NCBI RefSeq assembly: GCF_000020965.1
Contig: NC_011297.1
Span: 1,192,387-1,256,386 of the forward strand
Reading direction: 5' to 3'
Length of the DNA stretch: 64,000 nt
DNA from: Dictyoglomus thermophilum H-6-12
GTDB taxonomy: Bacteria > Dictyoglomota > Dictyoglomia > Dictyoglomales > Dictyoglomaceae
Part shown: one piece after another, positions 1-7,711 of the stretch
Layout: every line of letters begins with the position of its first letter
Numbering within the stretch: position 1 is the stretch's first letter
The notes under the pieces: generated by a model
The model's database searches: none
What the model saw: the letters and a program-made list of their open reading frames with translations, nothing else
Told to the model about the DNA's origin: nothing
Position numbers and translations under genes: made by a program

Positions 1-383
1 TCTACTTCTACAACTTCTCCTACATATCCTAAGTCTATATTATCAATAATTAATTTCTTGCATTTAAATATGGATTTTCCATTTAATCCCAAAACTTTTA
101 ACCCTGCTTTTTTTACTTCAGATATAACTTTTCCTTGTATATCTCCTGAAAGGACCATCTCAACTATTTTTAATGTGTTTTCATCAGTTATTCTTCTACC
201 TTTTACAAACTTTGGTTCAAAACCTAGTTTTTCCATCCAAGAATTTATCTCATTTCCCCCTCCATGCAATAAAACAAAATCATAACCCAATTCATAAAGG
301 GTTTTAATAAACGACAAAAAAAGAGAAAGTTTACTTAAAGTATTACCACCAATTTTTACAAGAATTAAACCTTTTCTATCCAC
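1..383 (-). CDS. argB: Acetylglutamate kinase family protein (ArgB/LysZ type), C-terminus beyond window
   Basis: Amino-acid kinase that would phosphorylate the side-chain carboxylate of N-acetylglutamate in arginine synthesis, or the LysW-bound analogue in lysine synthesis. The 127 visible codons show the N-terminal KIGGN phosphate-binding motif (about residues 10-14), the HGGGNEIN substrate loop, and RRITDENTLKIVEMVLSG, which matches the ArgB RxTDxxTxxVVEMVL signature. The frame starts at GTG 383, the only start after an in-frame stop, and overlaps the 3' end of the GTPase gene by 8 nt. An AGGAGG lies at 402-407, rather far upstream (18 nt). ArgB and LysZ cannot be separated from this fragment. 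The gene runs off position 1. Confidence 0.75.
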   Translation of the reverse strand, partial: MDRKGLILVKIGGNTLSKLSLFLSFIKTLYELGYDFVLLHGGGNEINSWMEKLGFEPKFVKGRRITDENTLKIVEMVLSGDIQGKVISEVKKAGLKVLGLNGKSIFKCKKLIIDNIDLGYVGEVVEV

Positions 384-963
384 GGGTAAGCTTTAATAAT
401 ACCTCCTGAGATATAGCTTTCAAAGTTTCCATTACTCCTTTTCCTTCGATTGCAACAGCTTCAAAATATTTATACTTTCCTTCAGGATTCAACCTTTGGT
501 TAAGCTCTTCAACACTCACAATATCCGGTAGATCCCTCTTATTATATTGAAAAACGAATGGAAGAGTGTTAAAATCATAACCCACAGCAGCAAGTTCTTT
601 TTTTAGAGCCTCAAATATCCTTACATTCTCTTCTAATCTCGACTTTTGAGAATCCACCACAAAGACAAGACCATCAACACCCCTCAAGATCAATTTTCTA
701 CTTGCCTCATATAAAGCTTGCCCTGGTGTAGTATATAATTGAAATCTTAACTTAAATCCCTGTACTGTTCCAAGATCTAATGGCAAAAAATCAAAAAACA
801 AAGTTCTCTCTGTTTCAGTAGCAAGAGAAACAAGCTCTCCACGTCTATCAGGAGAGACCATCTTATAAATCTGTTGTAAATTTACTGTTTTCCCGCTCAA
901 ACCTGGGCCACAATAAACAATTTTACAAGTGATCTCCCTTGCAGCATAATTTAAAACCGCCAT
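376..963 (-). CDS. mglA: MglA-type small Ras-like GTPase
   Basis: A 195-residue Ras-superfamily GTPase of the MglA family. In other bacteria these proteins mark a cell pole and control motility or polarity. Visible G motifs are the P-loop GPGLSGKT (residues 19-26), a switch region with TERTLFFDFLP (51-61), TTPGQ in place of DTAGQ (78-82, usual for MglA), and NKRD guanine specificity (141-144). The length is typical. It lies 31 nt downstream of a roadblock protein, the normal MglA partner (MglB), and overlaps the following kinase gene. The cellular role here is inferred; no motility genes are visible in the window. Confidence 0.85.
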   Translation of the reverse strand: MAVLNYAAREITCKIVYCGPGLSGKTVNLQQIYKMVSPDRRGELVSLATETERTLFFDFLPLDLGTVQGFKLRFQLYTTPGQALYEASRKLILRGVDGLVFVVDSQKSRLEENVRIFEALKKELAAVGYDFNTLPFVFQYNKRDLPDIVSVEELNQRLNPEGKYKYFEAVAIEGKGVMETLKAISQEVLLKLTRG

Positions 964-994
964 TTTTCTTCACCTTTCTATATTTTTTTATTTT

Positions 995-1477
995 TTACTT
1001 TTTAAAGAAATCCTCTATATCGCTAAAATTAAACTCTGCTTTAGGTATATCCTTTTGTTTTTCCTTAATCTTCTTTATTATCTTTGCAAGATTCTCACAA
1101 GCTTTTTGAGCAAAGAGTCTTACCATACCAAGAGTAGTAGAATCATCAAAAATCACAAGCAACAAGACTTGCTTCTCTATATGAGAGATATGAAGGTGAT
1201 TCCTCTTCCCCTGATGGAAAATTAATGAGAATTCTTCCTCACCCAAGAGTTTTGCAAGCTCTTGAGTAGCAGAAAAAGCTCCTGCAGCTAAAGCAGATAT
1301 AGTCACAAAATCAAACTGCGAAGCCGTTCCTCTTCCGCCAATAACAGTACCGCTTTTATCTATTAAAAGAGCAGCTTTAGCTTTAGATTCCGCAAGAAAT
1401 TGACCAAGATATCTCTCTATCTCTTCCTGATCCTCCAATGAAATTACTAGTGATAAAATCTGTTCTCTTTCGTCCAT
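995..1477 (-). CDS. Roadblock/LC7 domain protein (MglB-like)
   Basis: A 160-residue roadblock/LC7 protein. Such proteins dimerise and regulate MglA-type GTPases, in Myxococcus and Thermus as GTPase-activating protein. The fold is suggested by ESKAKAALLIDKSGTVI followed by the FDFVTISALAAGAFSATQELAKLLGEEEF helix region and a paired strand with a hydrophobic core. A lysine-rich tail with IEDFF at the C-terminus follows the domain. It is the first gene of the roadblock-mglA-argB unit, with a good SD (AAGGAGG) and a strong promoter just upstream. The partnership with the adjacent GTPase is inferred from gene order. Confidence 0.8.
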   Translation of the reverse strand: MDEREQILSLVISLEDQEEIERYLGQFLAESKAKAALLIDKSGTVIGGRGTASQFDFVTISALAAGAFSATQELAKLLGEEEFSLIFHQGKRNHLHISHIEKQVLLLVIFDDSTTLGMVRLFAQKACENLAKIIKKIKEKQKDIPKAEFNFSDIEDFFKK

Positions 1478-1531
1478 TAATAACCCTCCTTAAAAAAATT
1501 TAAAATTTTGTCACTTCTTAACTTGAAAAAA

Positions 1532-1560
1532 ATTATAAATCTTTAAAAAAATATAGTCAA
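1532..1560 (-). promoter_or_regulatory. Promoter of the roadblock-mglA-argB unit
   Basis: TTGACT (1560-1555) and TATAAT (1537-1532) are separated by 17 nt on the minus strand, close to the vegetative sigma consensus. Transcription would start near 1525, giving a leader of about 50 nt before the roadblock gene. The promoter sits immediately after the dnaB stop codon, so these genes can be transcribed apart from the replication/ribosomal operon upstream. Confidence 0.7.
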
Positions 1561-1566
1561 ACTTCA

Positions 1567-2928
1567 TTAGACTTCGTCTCTTAGACTTAAAGACTTAAAG
1601 GAAGTAGAATTCTTCATAAATAATAACTTAACTGTTCCAGTAGGACCATTCCTCTGTTTAGCTATTATTATCTCCACCTCTTCAGGTAAATCAGACTCCA
1701 CCTCTGCCTCTTGAGCCTTATAATATCCTTCTCTATAGATAAATATCACCACATCTGCATCTTGTTCAAGCCCACCTGAACCTCTTAAATCTGAAAGTTG
1801 AGGCCTCCTTTCAGCTCTGGTCTCCACAGCTCTTGATAACTGAGATATAGCAATAACTGGAACCTCAAGTTCTCTCGCCAAAGACTTAAGCCCTCTAGAA
1901 ATTTCAGAAATTTGTTGATGTTCACTCTTATCCCTATCTAAAAGTCTTATCAGCTGTAGATAATCCACAATAATAAGAGAAAGCCCTACTTCTGCCTTCA
2001 ACCTTCTTGCTCTTGCCCTCATCTCAATAACATTTAAGTCAGGCGTATCGTCCACAAAAATAGGCGCCTCTGCTAACTTCCCAAAAGCTCTAGCAAGTTT
2101 TGGCCATTCTTGCTCCCGAATTTGTCCCGTTCTCAGCCTATGAATGTCTATCTGAGCTTCAGAACCTAAAAGTCTTAAAGCCAACTGAAAACTAGACATT
2201 TCAAGACTAAATATTGCTACTGGTAAATGCTCTTCTAAAGCCACATGCTGTGCAATATTCAAACAAAAAGAAGTTTTACCCATTCCAGGGCGAGCCGCGA
2301 CTATAATCAAATCTGAAGGCTGAAAACCTCCTGTCTTTCTATCTAAGTCCCAAAATCCTGTAGGAATACCTGTAAAAGGCTTTCCTGTTTGATGAATTCT
2401 TTCTATCTCTTTAAAACTTTTTGCAAGCACATCTCTCAGCGGAACCAGGGTCCTAAATCTATGATGCTGAGCTATATCAAAAATCAATTGTTCTGCCTTA
2501 TCAACCAATAATTCTGGGTTTTCATTTTCCCTATATCCTAAAGAAACTATTTCAGTACCAGCTGAGATCAGTCTTCTTAAAAGTGCTTTTTCTGCCACAA
2601 TATTAGCATAGTACTCTACATTCGCAGCAGTTGGAACCACATCAAGCAAAGAAGCAATATAAACATTCCCTCCTACCCTTTCCAAAAGATTTCTACTTCT
2701 TAGTTCCTCAGTCACAGAAACTAAATCTACAGGAAGACCTTTCTCGAAAAGTTCTACAATAACTCTAAAGATTATTCCATGATGCTCATAATAAAAGCTA
2801 TCAGGATTTAATATTTCGATAACCTTAGCTATAGCATCTCTTGAAAGAAGCATCGCCCCAAGTACAGCCTGCTCCGCTTCTTCATTATGAGGGGGTACTC
2901 TTCCAAGAATATCCTCCTTATTTTTCAT
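1567..2928 (-). CDS. dnaB: Replicative DNA helicase DnaB
   Basis: Hexameric 5'-3' helicase of the replication fork; it also loads primase. The 453 residues are full length, with an N-terminal primase-interaction domain (about 10-110, PPHNEEAEQAVLGAML) and a RecA-like C-terminal domain. Walker A ARPGMGKTS lies near 212-220, Walker B IIVDYLQL near 320, followed by SRGLKSLARELEVPV and the DLRGSGGLEQDADVV motif. No intein interrupts it. The start is the ATG two bases after rplI. The order rpsF-ssb-rpsR-DUF2232-rplI-dnaB resembles that of Firmicutes. Confidence 0.97.
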   Translation of the reverse strand: MKNKEDILGRVPPHNEEAEQAVLGAMLLSRDAIAKVIEILNPDSFYYEHHGIIFRVIVELFEKGLPVDLVSVTEELRSRNLLERVGGNVYIASLLDVVPTAANVEYYANIVAEKALLRRLISAGTEIVSLGYRENENPELLVDKAEQLIFDIAQHHRFRTLVPLRDVLAKSFKEIERIHQTGKPFTGIPTGFWDLDRKTGGFQPSDLIIVAARPGMGKTSFCLNIAQHVALEEHLPVAIFSLEMSSFQLALRLLGSEAQIDIHRLRTGQIREQEWPKLARAFGKLAEAPIFVDDTPDLNVIEMRARARRLKAEVGLSLIIVDYLQLIRLLDRDKSEHQQISEISRGLKSLARELEVPVIAISQLSRAVETRAERRPQLSDLRGSGGLEQDADVVIFIYREGYYKAQEAEVESDLPEEVEIIIAKQRNGPTGTVKLLFMKNSTSFKSLSLRDEV

Positions 2929-2930
2929 AA

Positions 2931-3386
2931 TTATTCAGCCTCAACTAAAATTTTCGCTTTAGCTACAACTTGTGGGTGTAATTTCACCTCAACACTATAT
3001 TCTCCTAAAGACTTTATAGGTTCTTCAAGATTTATCTGCCTTTTATCTATTTCTATCTTTAGCTTTTTAGAAATTATTTCTGCAATATCTTTACTGGTTA
3101 TAGATCCAAAAAGTTTCCCTCTTTCTCCTACCTTGGCCTTAATTACAAAAGTTTCTTTCTCAATATTATCTTTCTCTTTTCTAAATCTCTCTAATAATTT
3201 TTCTTCCTTCTTTCTTTGAGAAGCTTCCTGCAATCTTAAATGTTCAAGCATTCCTTCATTAACTTCCTGAGCTAATCCCTTTGGGAATAGATAATTTCTT
3301 GCATACCCATCGCTTACATCTATTATCTGCCCTTTTTTACCTAGATTGTTTACATCCTTTAGAAGTAGAACTTTTATTTTCTTCAT
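2931..3386 (-). CDS. rplI: 50S ribosomal protein L9
   Basis: Binds domain V of 23S rRNA and projects from the L1 side of the large subunit. At 151 residues it is of normal length. The family signature appears at the N-terminus (KVLLLKDVNNLGKKGQIIDVSDGYARNYL pattern), followed by a long charged connecting helix (about 45-80) and the C-terminal domain beginning at VIKAKVGERGKLFGS. It is preceded by DUF2232 (4-nt gap) and followed by dnaB (2-nt gap), so the three are almost certainly co-transcribed. Confidence 0.97.
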   Translation of the reverse strand: MKKIKVLLLKDVNNLGKKGQIIDVSDGYARNYLFPKGLAQEVNEGMLEHLRLQEASQRKKEEKLLERFRKEKDNIEKETFVIKAKVGERGKLFGSITSKDIAEIISKKLKIEIDKRQINLEEPIKSLGEYSVEVKLHPQVVAKAKILVEAE

Positions 3387-3390
3387 AAAA

Positions 3391-4323
3391 CTACCCCTCT
3401 TTTGGTATTATTTTTTCTCTTAAAGGAAAAAATATATCAATAAAACCTGTTATAAATATTATACTCCCAAAAATAGGATTCAAGACAAAAATTATGAAAA
3501 GAAGTATTCTTAAAACTATATTTTTTATAAAATATCTCAACAAAATCCAAGCCAAAATATAGCCATTTATAAGTATAAAAAATTGCAAGCATAGAGACAA
3601 ATTTGAAAGAATTACATCTCTAAGAGGAATATTAATGAAAGCAAACAAGATATATAAAATAAAAATAATGAAAACTAACTTTTTGGGTACTCTTAAATTT
3701 TCAAGCTTTGGTAAAGATGGAGCTTCTATTCTGAATCTCTTTAATACTTTCTCTATAATTACATAATTGAGAAAAACCTGAAACAAAGCAGACATTATTA
3801 AGAAAGAAGGCACAAAAAGATGTAAATTCTCCATAAATTTATTTTGCATCTCGATATATTCATTTTGGGTATTACCCAAATAATTTTTAAATATCTCCAA
3901 AGACTTTTTCCAGCCCTCTCTCATAGCATCAATTCCTATAATCTTTTCAAAGGGCATTTTAAAAAGAACCATAGAGAGATATATACCTAAAAGTTGAAGA
4001 GCAAGAAGTAAAATAAAACTCCCTGCAAGAAGCAATTTCAAATTAAATCTCTTAGATAATCCATATCCCAAATATAATCCAAGCAACCCCGAGGGTAGAA
4101 TAAGAAAAACAGCACTAAAAGGGCTTAATACCAGAGAAAGAATAATAATAGATATAATTAAAGATAAAAAAGATATTCTTAAACCATTTCTATAAGTCAA
4201 AATCAAAGATGGCAGAGGAATAAAATAGGTTATAGGAAAAAACCAATAAGATAGCCACGCAAGAACAACATTTATAGCAGTGATCAGACTTCCCTCAACT
4301 AATCCTTGAAGTTTTTTATTCAT
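3391..4323 (-). CDS. DUF2232 (YybS-like) multispanning membrane protein
   Basis: A hydrophobic protein of 310 residues with about eight predicted transmembrane stretches and short polar loops. Its place between rpsR and rplI is where Firmicutes carry yybS (DUF2232), a membrane protein of unknown function. I choose ATG 4323, since GGAG lies 9 nt upstream. The longer frame to GTG 4332 would put the start inside the SD. A strong terminator hairpin precedes the gene, so it and rplI-dnaB depend on read-through or on a promoter I could not identify. The family call rests on context plus membrane topology. Confidence 0.65.
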   Translation of the reverse strand: MNKKLQGLVEGSLITAINVVLAWLSYWFFPITYFIPLPSLILTYRNGLRISFLSLIISIIILSLVLSPFSAVFLILPSGLLGLYLGYGLSKRFNLKLLLAGSFILLLALQLLGIYLSMVLFKMPFEKIIGIDAMREGWKKSLEIFKNYLGNTQNEYIEMQNKFMENLHLFVPSFLIMSALFQVFLNYVIIEKVLKRFRIEAPSLPKLENLRVPKKLVFIIFILYILFAFINIPLRDVILSNLSLCLQFFILINGYILAWILLRYFIKNIVLRILLFIIFVLNPIFGSIIFITGFIDIFFPLREKIIPKEG

Positions 4324-4349
4324 AAACCTCACTCCAAATAATTATTAAT

Positions 4350-4385
4350 ACAAAAAACAAGGAGGGCATATATGCCCTCCCTTAA
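4350..4385 (-). terminator. Intrinsic terminator after rpsR
   Basis: Positions 4361-4380 form a perfect 20-bp palindrome (GGAGGGCATA/TATGCCCTCC), extended by AAG/CTT-type pairs, and followed on the minus strand by TTGTTTTTTG. It sits about 30 nt after the rpsR stop and before the DUF2232 gene, so it divides the ribosomal operon into a strongly expressed front part and an attenuated rear part. Confidence 0.8.
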
Positions 4386-4409
4386 AAATTCTTAAAAAAT
4401 TCTTCTAAA

Positions 4410-4664
4410 TTACTTAACCACATAAGGTAGAAGGGCCATATATCTTGCCCTTTTAATTGCTGTACTTAATTGTCTTTGATGCCTTGCACAATTTCCGCTA
4501 ATTCTACGAGGGATTATTTTTCCTTTTTCTGTCATAAATCTCTTTAATCTTTCTACATTTTTATAGTCAATATAGTCTATTTTCTCACTGCAGAAAACAC
4601 AAAATTTCTTTTTGGATGAATAAGTAAACTTAGGAGCTTTTGTTGAAGTCTTTTCGTTACTCAT
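4410..4664 (-). CDS. rpsR: 30S ribosomal protein S18
   Basis: Small-subunit platform protein that assembles as a heterodimer with S6. The 84 residues include the S18 core [19 protein letters not shown] and [22 protein letters not shown]. The N-terminal part has CVFC, a cysteine pair seen in zinc-type S18. The start overlaps the end of ssb by 8 nt, with GGAGG six nt ahead of the ATG. Last gene of the rpsF-ssb-rpsR set before a terminator. Confidence 0.96.
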
Positions 4665-5097
4665 TATCTTCCTCCTCGCTTTCCTCTAATATTTCGTTTA
4701 ATATCTCCTCCTCATTCTCTATATCTACATCAGGAATCTCCTCAATAGGCTCTTCTATTGAGATGCTCTCAGTATTTTCACTTTTTCTTCCCAAGAAATG
4801 GACATTTATTGCCTCTACTTCGACAACTCTTCTTCTTTGACCATCAGGAGTTTGATAAGTTCTTGTTCTAAGTCTTCCCTCGACAGCTACAAGCCTACCC
4901 TTTTTAAGATAATCACCACATATTTCTGCCAATCTTCTCCATGCTACAATATCAATAAAATCTGCAGTAGACTCACCCTTGCTGTTCTTTGGCCTGTTAA
5001 CAGCAATTCTAAATGTGGTCACAGGTACACCTGACGGAGTGTACCTCATCTCAGGATCTCTAACTAAATGTCCAATAAGTAAAACTTTGTTCAGCAT
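4657..5097 (-). CDS. ssb: Single-stranded DNA-binding protein
   Basis: Coats and protects single-stranded DNA in replication and repair. The 146 residues begin with the OB-fold ([21 protein letters not shown], then FRIAVNRP and [14 protein letters not shown]), ending near residue 105. The tail is short and very acidic (about 115-146), as expected for partner binding. It ends in EESEEEDNE, not the common DDDIPF-type tip. It lies between the two S6:S18 partner genes, the usual bacterial arrangement. Confidence 0.96.
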
Positions 5098-5100
5098 TTT

Positions 5101-5394
5101 TCATTCTTCTTTCTCTAAAAGAGTAATCATATATCGCAGAAGTTTTTCTCTCAGTTTCAACCTTCTTTCAAATTCTGGAAGCTGGTTCTGAGGAAATAAA
5201 AAGTTCATAACCACATAATAACCTTCTGTAAATTTTTTCACAGGATAAGCAAGAGTTCTCTTACCCCACACATCTACATTTTGCACTTCTCCACCTAAAC
5301 TTTGAATATCTTGGTGAATGCTTTCATACAGAGTTTTAAACTCTTCCTCCGATAATTCAGGACTCATTAAACACATAATCTCGTACTTACGCAT
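5101..5394 (-). CDS. rpsF: 30S ribosomal protein S6
   Basis: Platform protein of the small subunit and partner of S18. The 97 residues start [18 protein letters not shown] and contain the S6 pattern [24 protein letters not shown]. The C-terminal helix with [12 protein letters not shown] is standard. A strong SD (GGAGGT) precedes the ATG. It is the first gene of the operon, preceded by a structured leader that probably binds the S6:S18 complex. Confidence 0.97.
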
Positions 5395-5414
5395 CTCCTA
5401 CCTCCTTTGGACTT

Positions 5415-5452
5415 TTTCGGCCCCATACCTTTATGTATGGAGCAGGATTAGC
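5415..5452 (-). ncRNA. Candidate S6:S18-binding mRNA leader
   Basis: In the rpsF leader, an 8-bp stem (5435-5442 with 5421-5428, one G-U pair, 6-nt loop) is followed directly on the 3' side by GCCG and an A-rich run. A hairpin next to an unpaired CCG before rpsF is the hallmark of the S6:S18 autoregulatory motif described in many bacteria. With the promoter at 5459-5487, the transcript begins near 5452, just before the hairpin. Part of the 5' strand (UCCU, CUCC) could also pair with the rpsF SD region. The outer stem of the published motif is not clear here. Confidence 0.6.
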
Positions 5453-5458
5453 TCAAAA

Positions 5459-5487
5459 ATTATACTATTATTTTAACAAAATGCCAA
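5459..5487 (-). promoter_or_regulatory. Promoter of the rpsF-ssb-rpsR operon
   Basis: TTGGCA (5487-5482) and TATAAT (5464-5459) with a 17-nt spacer on the minus strand. The predicted start, near 5452, lies just ahead of the candidate S6:S18 leader hairpin. It is divergent from the ilvE promoter, whose -35 begins 11 nt away. Confidence 0.7.
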
Positions 5488-5497
5488 GAGATTTCAA

Positions 5498-5526
5498 TTG
5501 AAAAATTTTCATTATAAATGTATAAT
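5498..5526 (+). promoter_or_regulatory. Promoter of the ilvE-lysC aspartate-family operon
   Basis: TTGAAA (5498-5503) and TATAAT (5521-5526) are 17 nt apart. The leader to the ilvE ATG is only about 24 nt, which leaves no room for a T-box, riboswitch or peptide attenuator. Control of this operon, if any, would be at the promoter or by enzyme feedback. Confidence 0.7.
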
Positions 5527-5556
5527 TTTACCTTAAAAAAAGGAGGGAAAGGCAAA

Positions 5557-6444
5557 ATGGGGTTAGTTTATATTAATGGAGAATTTGTTCCAACAGAAAA
5601 TGCAAAAATTTCTGTTTTTGATCGTGGGTTGCTTTATGGAGATGGAGTGTTCGAAGGTATAAGGTCTTATAATGGCAGTGTATTTAAACTAAAAGAACAT
5701 CTAGAAAGACTTTATGCTTCTGCAAAAGCAATATGGCTTAACATACCTTTATCCTTTAAAGAGATGGAAGAGGCGGTAATAGAAACGGTAAGAGTAAATA
5801 ACTTAAAAGATTCCTATATCAGGCTCATTGTCACAAGAGGACAATACGGACTTGGAATTGATCCTTGGGAGTGTAAAGAGGGTACTGTGATAATTATTGC
5901 AGATAAGATAAAAGTCTTCCCTGAAGAATTCTATCAAACAGGTCTAAATGCTGTTACTGTTGCTACAAGGAGAGCTCCTACTGATGTCTTAGATCCAAGG
6001 ATAAAATCATTAAATTATATGAGTAACATTCTTGCTCGGATAGAGGCAAGAATTGCTGGAGCTGCAGAGGGAATAATGTTAAACCATCAGGGATACGTAA
6101 CAGAAGCAACTGTTGATAATATCTTTTTTGTAAAAAAAGGTATATTGTTTACTCCCTCAGTAACTTTAGGAGCTCTTCCAGGTATAACAAGAGCTACAGT
6201 AATGGAACTTGCCCAAAAAGAACTTGGACTCGAAGTAGTAGAAGGGTTCTTTACAAGATATGATCTATATAATGCTGATGAGGTTTTCTTAACTGGTACC
6301 GCTGTAGAAATAATTTCTGTTATAAAAATTGATGAGAGAATTATTGGAAATGGGAAACCTGGAGAGATTACTCAAAAAATAAGAAGGGTTTTCCATGATT
6401 ATGCAAACTCGGGTGTAGCAGGGAGCCCTGTATATGGAAAGTAA
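5557..6444 (+). CDS. ilvE: Branched-chain amino acid aminotransferase (class IV PLP)
   Basis: Transfers the amino group of glutamate to branched-chain 2-keto acids. The 295 residues carry the fold-type IV features: YGDGVFEGIRSYNG near the N-terminus, the PLP lysine in IKSLNYMSN (about 150), and EATVDNIFFVKKG (about 185-197), typical of the class-IV signature. The start is ATG 5557, ten nt after AGGAGG; the open frame extends 13 codons upstream without an SD. It overlaps lysA and leads the aspartate-family operon. D-amino acid or 4-amino-4-deoxychorismate enzymes share the fold, but length and motifs favour IlvE. Confidence 0.88.
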   Translation: MGLVYINGEFVPTENAKISVFDRGLLYGDGVFEGIRSYNGSVFKLKEHLERLYASAKAIWLNIPLSFKEMEEAVIETVRVNNLKDSYIRLIVTRGQYGLGIDPWECKEGTVIIIADKIKVFPEEFYQTGLNAVTVATRRAPTDVLDPRIKSLNYMSNILARIEARIAGAAEGIMLNHQGYVTEATVDNIFFVKKGILFTPSVTLGALPGITRATVMELAQKELGLEVVEGFFTRYDLYNADEVFLTGTAVEIISVIKIDERIIGNGKPGEITQKIRRVFHDYANSGVAGSPVYGK

Positions 6445-7711
6445 AGTTTATCCTATAACCTTTTGCAAAGACGATCAAGACTACAAAATAGGGGGAGTAA
6501 GTATTCCATATTTAGGAGAAAAGCACAATACTCCCCTTTATATCTTAGATAAATCAACTCTCTCATTCCAAGCTAATACGTATATGGACTCCTGGAAGAA
6601 ATATTATAAAAACAATTATAAAGTACTTTTTGCAATAAAAGCCTTACCAATTTTAGAAGTAATTAGAATATTCAAAAATCATGGTTTAGGAGCCCTAGTC
6701 TCTACAGGAGGAGAGCTATATATAGCTCTCTCTGCGGGAGTATCACCTGAGAATATATATTTCCACGGGAATGCAAAAACTCTAAGAGAAATCGAATATG
6801 CCATAGATCAAAACATAGGCGCATTGATTATAGATAACTTTGATGAGTACGAAAAGATAAAATATTTGTTATCTAAAAAGGATGCAAAAATAAATGTCCT
6901 AGTAAGAATTATTCCCAACATAGAGGTCAATACTCATAGATCCATACGTACAGGGCAAACCGACACTAAATTTGGGCTACCTATAGATCAAGCCCTCATA
7001 CTTATACAAAAGATTAAAAAGGAGAAGAACATAATTTTTAAAGGAATTCACTCTCACATAGGCTCTCAAATATTTGATATCTCTGCTTATGTAAAGCTTT
7101 CTGAGGTATTGAGTGAGGTTTATAACGAACTAAAAAGTCAAAATATAGCTGTGGAAGAAATGAGTATAGGAGGTGGCTTAGGAGTAGCCTATACTGAAGA
7201 AGACAATCCGCCAAATATAGAAGACCTTGCTCGAGAAGTATCCAATAAATTTAAAGAAACTATTGGACACAATTTTACCCTGATTTGCGAACCAGGAAGG
7301 TCTCTTGTAGGTAGAGCAGGAATAACTCTTTATAGAATTGAAAGTAGAAAAGAATTACCTAACATAAGAAAATATGTCTCAGTAGATGGGGGAATGTCAG
7401 ATAACATAAGACCATCACTATACGGAGCAAAATATTCCGCCTTAGTCATCACTAAAAACGAAAAAGAAACAATATTTTCTATAGCTGGAAAACATTGTGA
7501 ATCAGGAGATATATTAATAAAAGACTTTAAGGGACCATGGCCTAATCCTGGAGACTATTTGATAACTTTTACCACTGGGGCTTATAATTTTTCTATGTAT
7601 ACATGGTATAATGCTACCCTAAGACCTGCTGTTGTTTTGGTAGAAAATGGAAAAGAAAAACTTATAGTAAAAAGAGAGAATTATGAAGATCTTTTGAGGG
7701 GACAACTATGA
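6434..7711 (+). CDS. lysA: Diaminopimelate decarboxylase
   Basis: Last step of lysine synthesis: meso-diaminopimelate to L-lysine and CO2, PLP-dependent. The 425-residue alanine-racemase-fold protein has the PLP lysine in FAIKALP (about residue 69), GIHSHIGSQ, the GGGLGVAY glycine loop, CEPGRSLVG, and the C-terminal CESGD motif that supplies the catalytic cysteine. The ATG lies inside the end of ilvE and the gene ends in an ATGA overlap with hom. No dap genes are in the window. Confidence 0.93.
   Translation: MESKVYPITFCKDDQDYKIGGVSIPYLGEKHNTPLYILDKSTLSFQANTYMDSWKKYYKNNYKVLFAIKALPILEVIRIFKNHGLGALVSTGGELYIALSAGVSPENIYFHGNAKTLREIEYAIDQNIGALIIDNFDEYEKIKYLLSKKDAKINVLVRIIPNIEVNTHRSIRTGQTDTKFGLPIDQALILIQKIKKEKNIIFKGIHSHIGSQIFDISAYVKLSEVLSEVYNELKSQNIAVEEMSIGGGLGVAYTEEDNPPNIEDLAREVSNKFKETIGHNFTLICEPGRSLVGRAGITLYRIESRKELPNIRKYVSVDGGMSDNIRPSLYGAKYSALVITKNEKETIFSIAGKHCESGDILIKDFKGPWPNPGDYLITFTTGAYNFSMYTWYNATLRPAVVLVENGKEKLIVKRENYEDLLRGQL

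Noticed and set aside
58-285. 75-codon plus-strand frame at the left edge
   Set aside because: It is the complement of the ArgB-type kinase coding sequence, which has clear family motifs.
5557-5700. T-box or amino acid riboswitch ahead of the ilvE operon
   Set aside because: Only about 24 nt lie between the predicted transcript start and the ATG.
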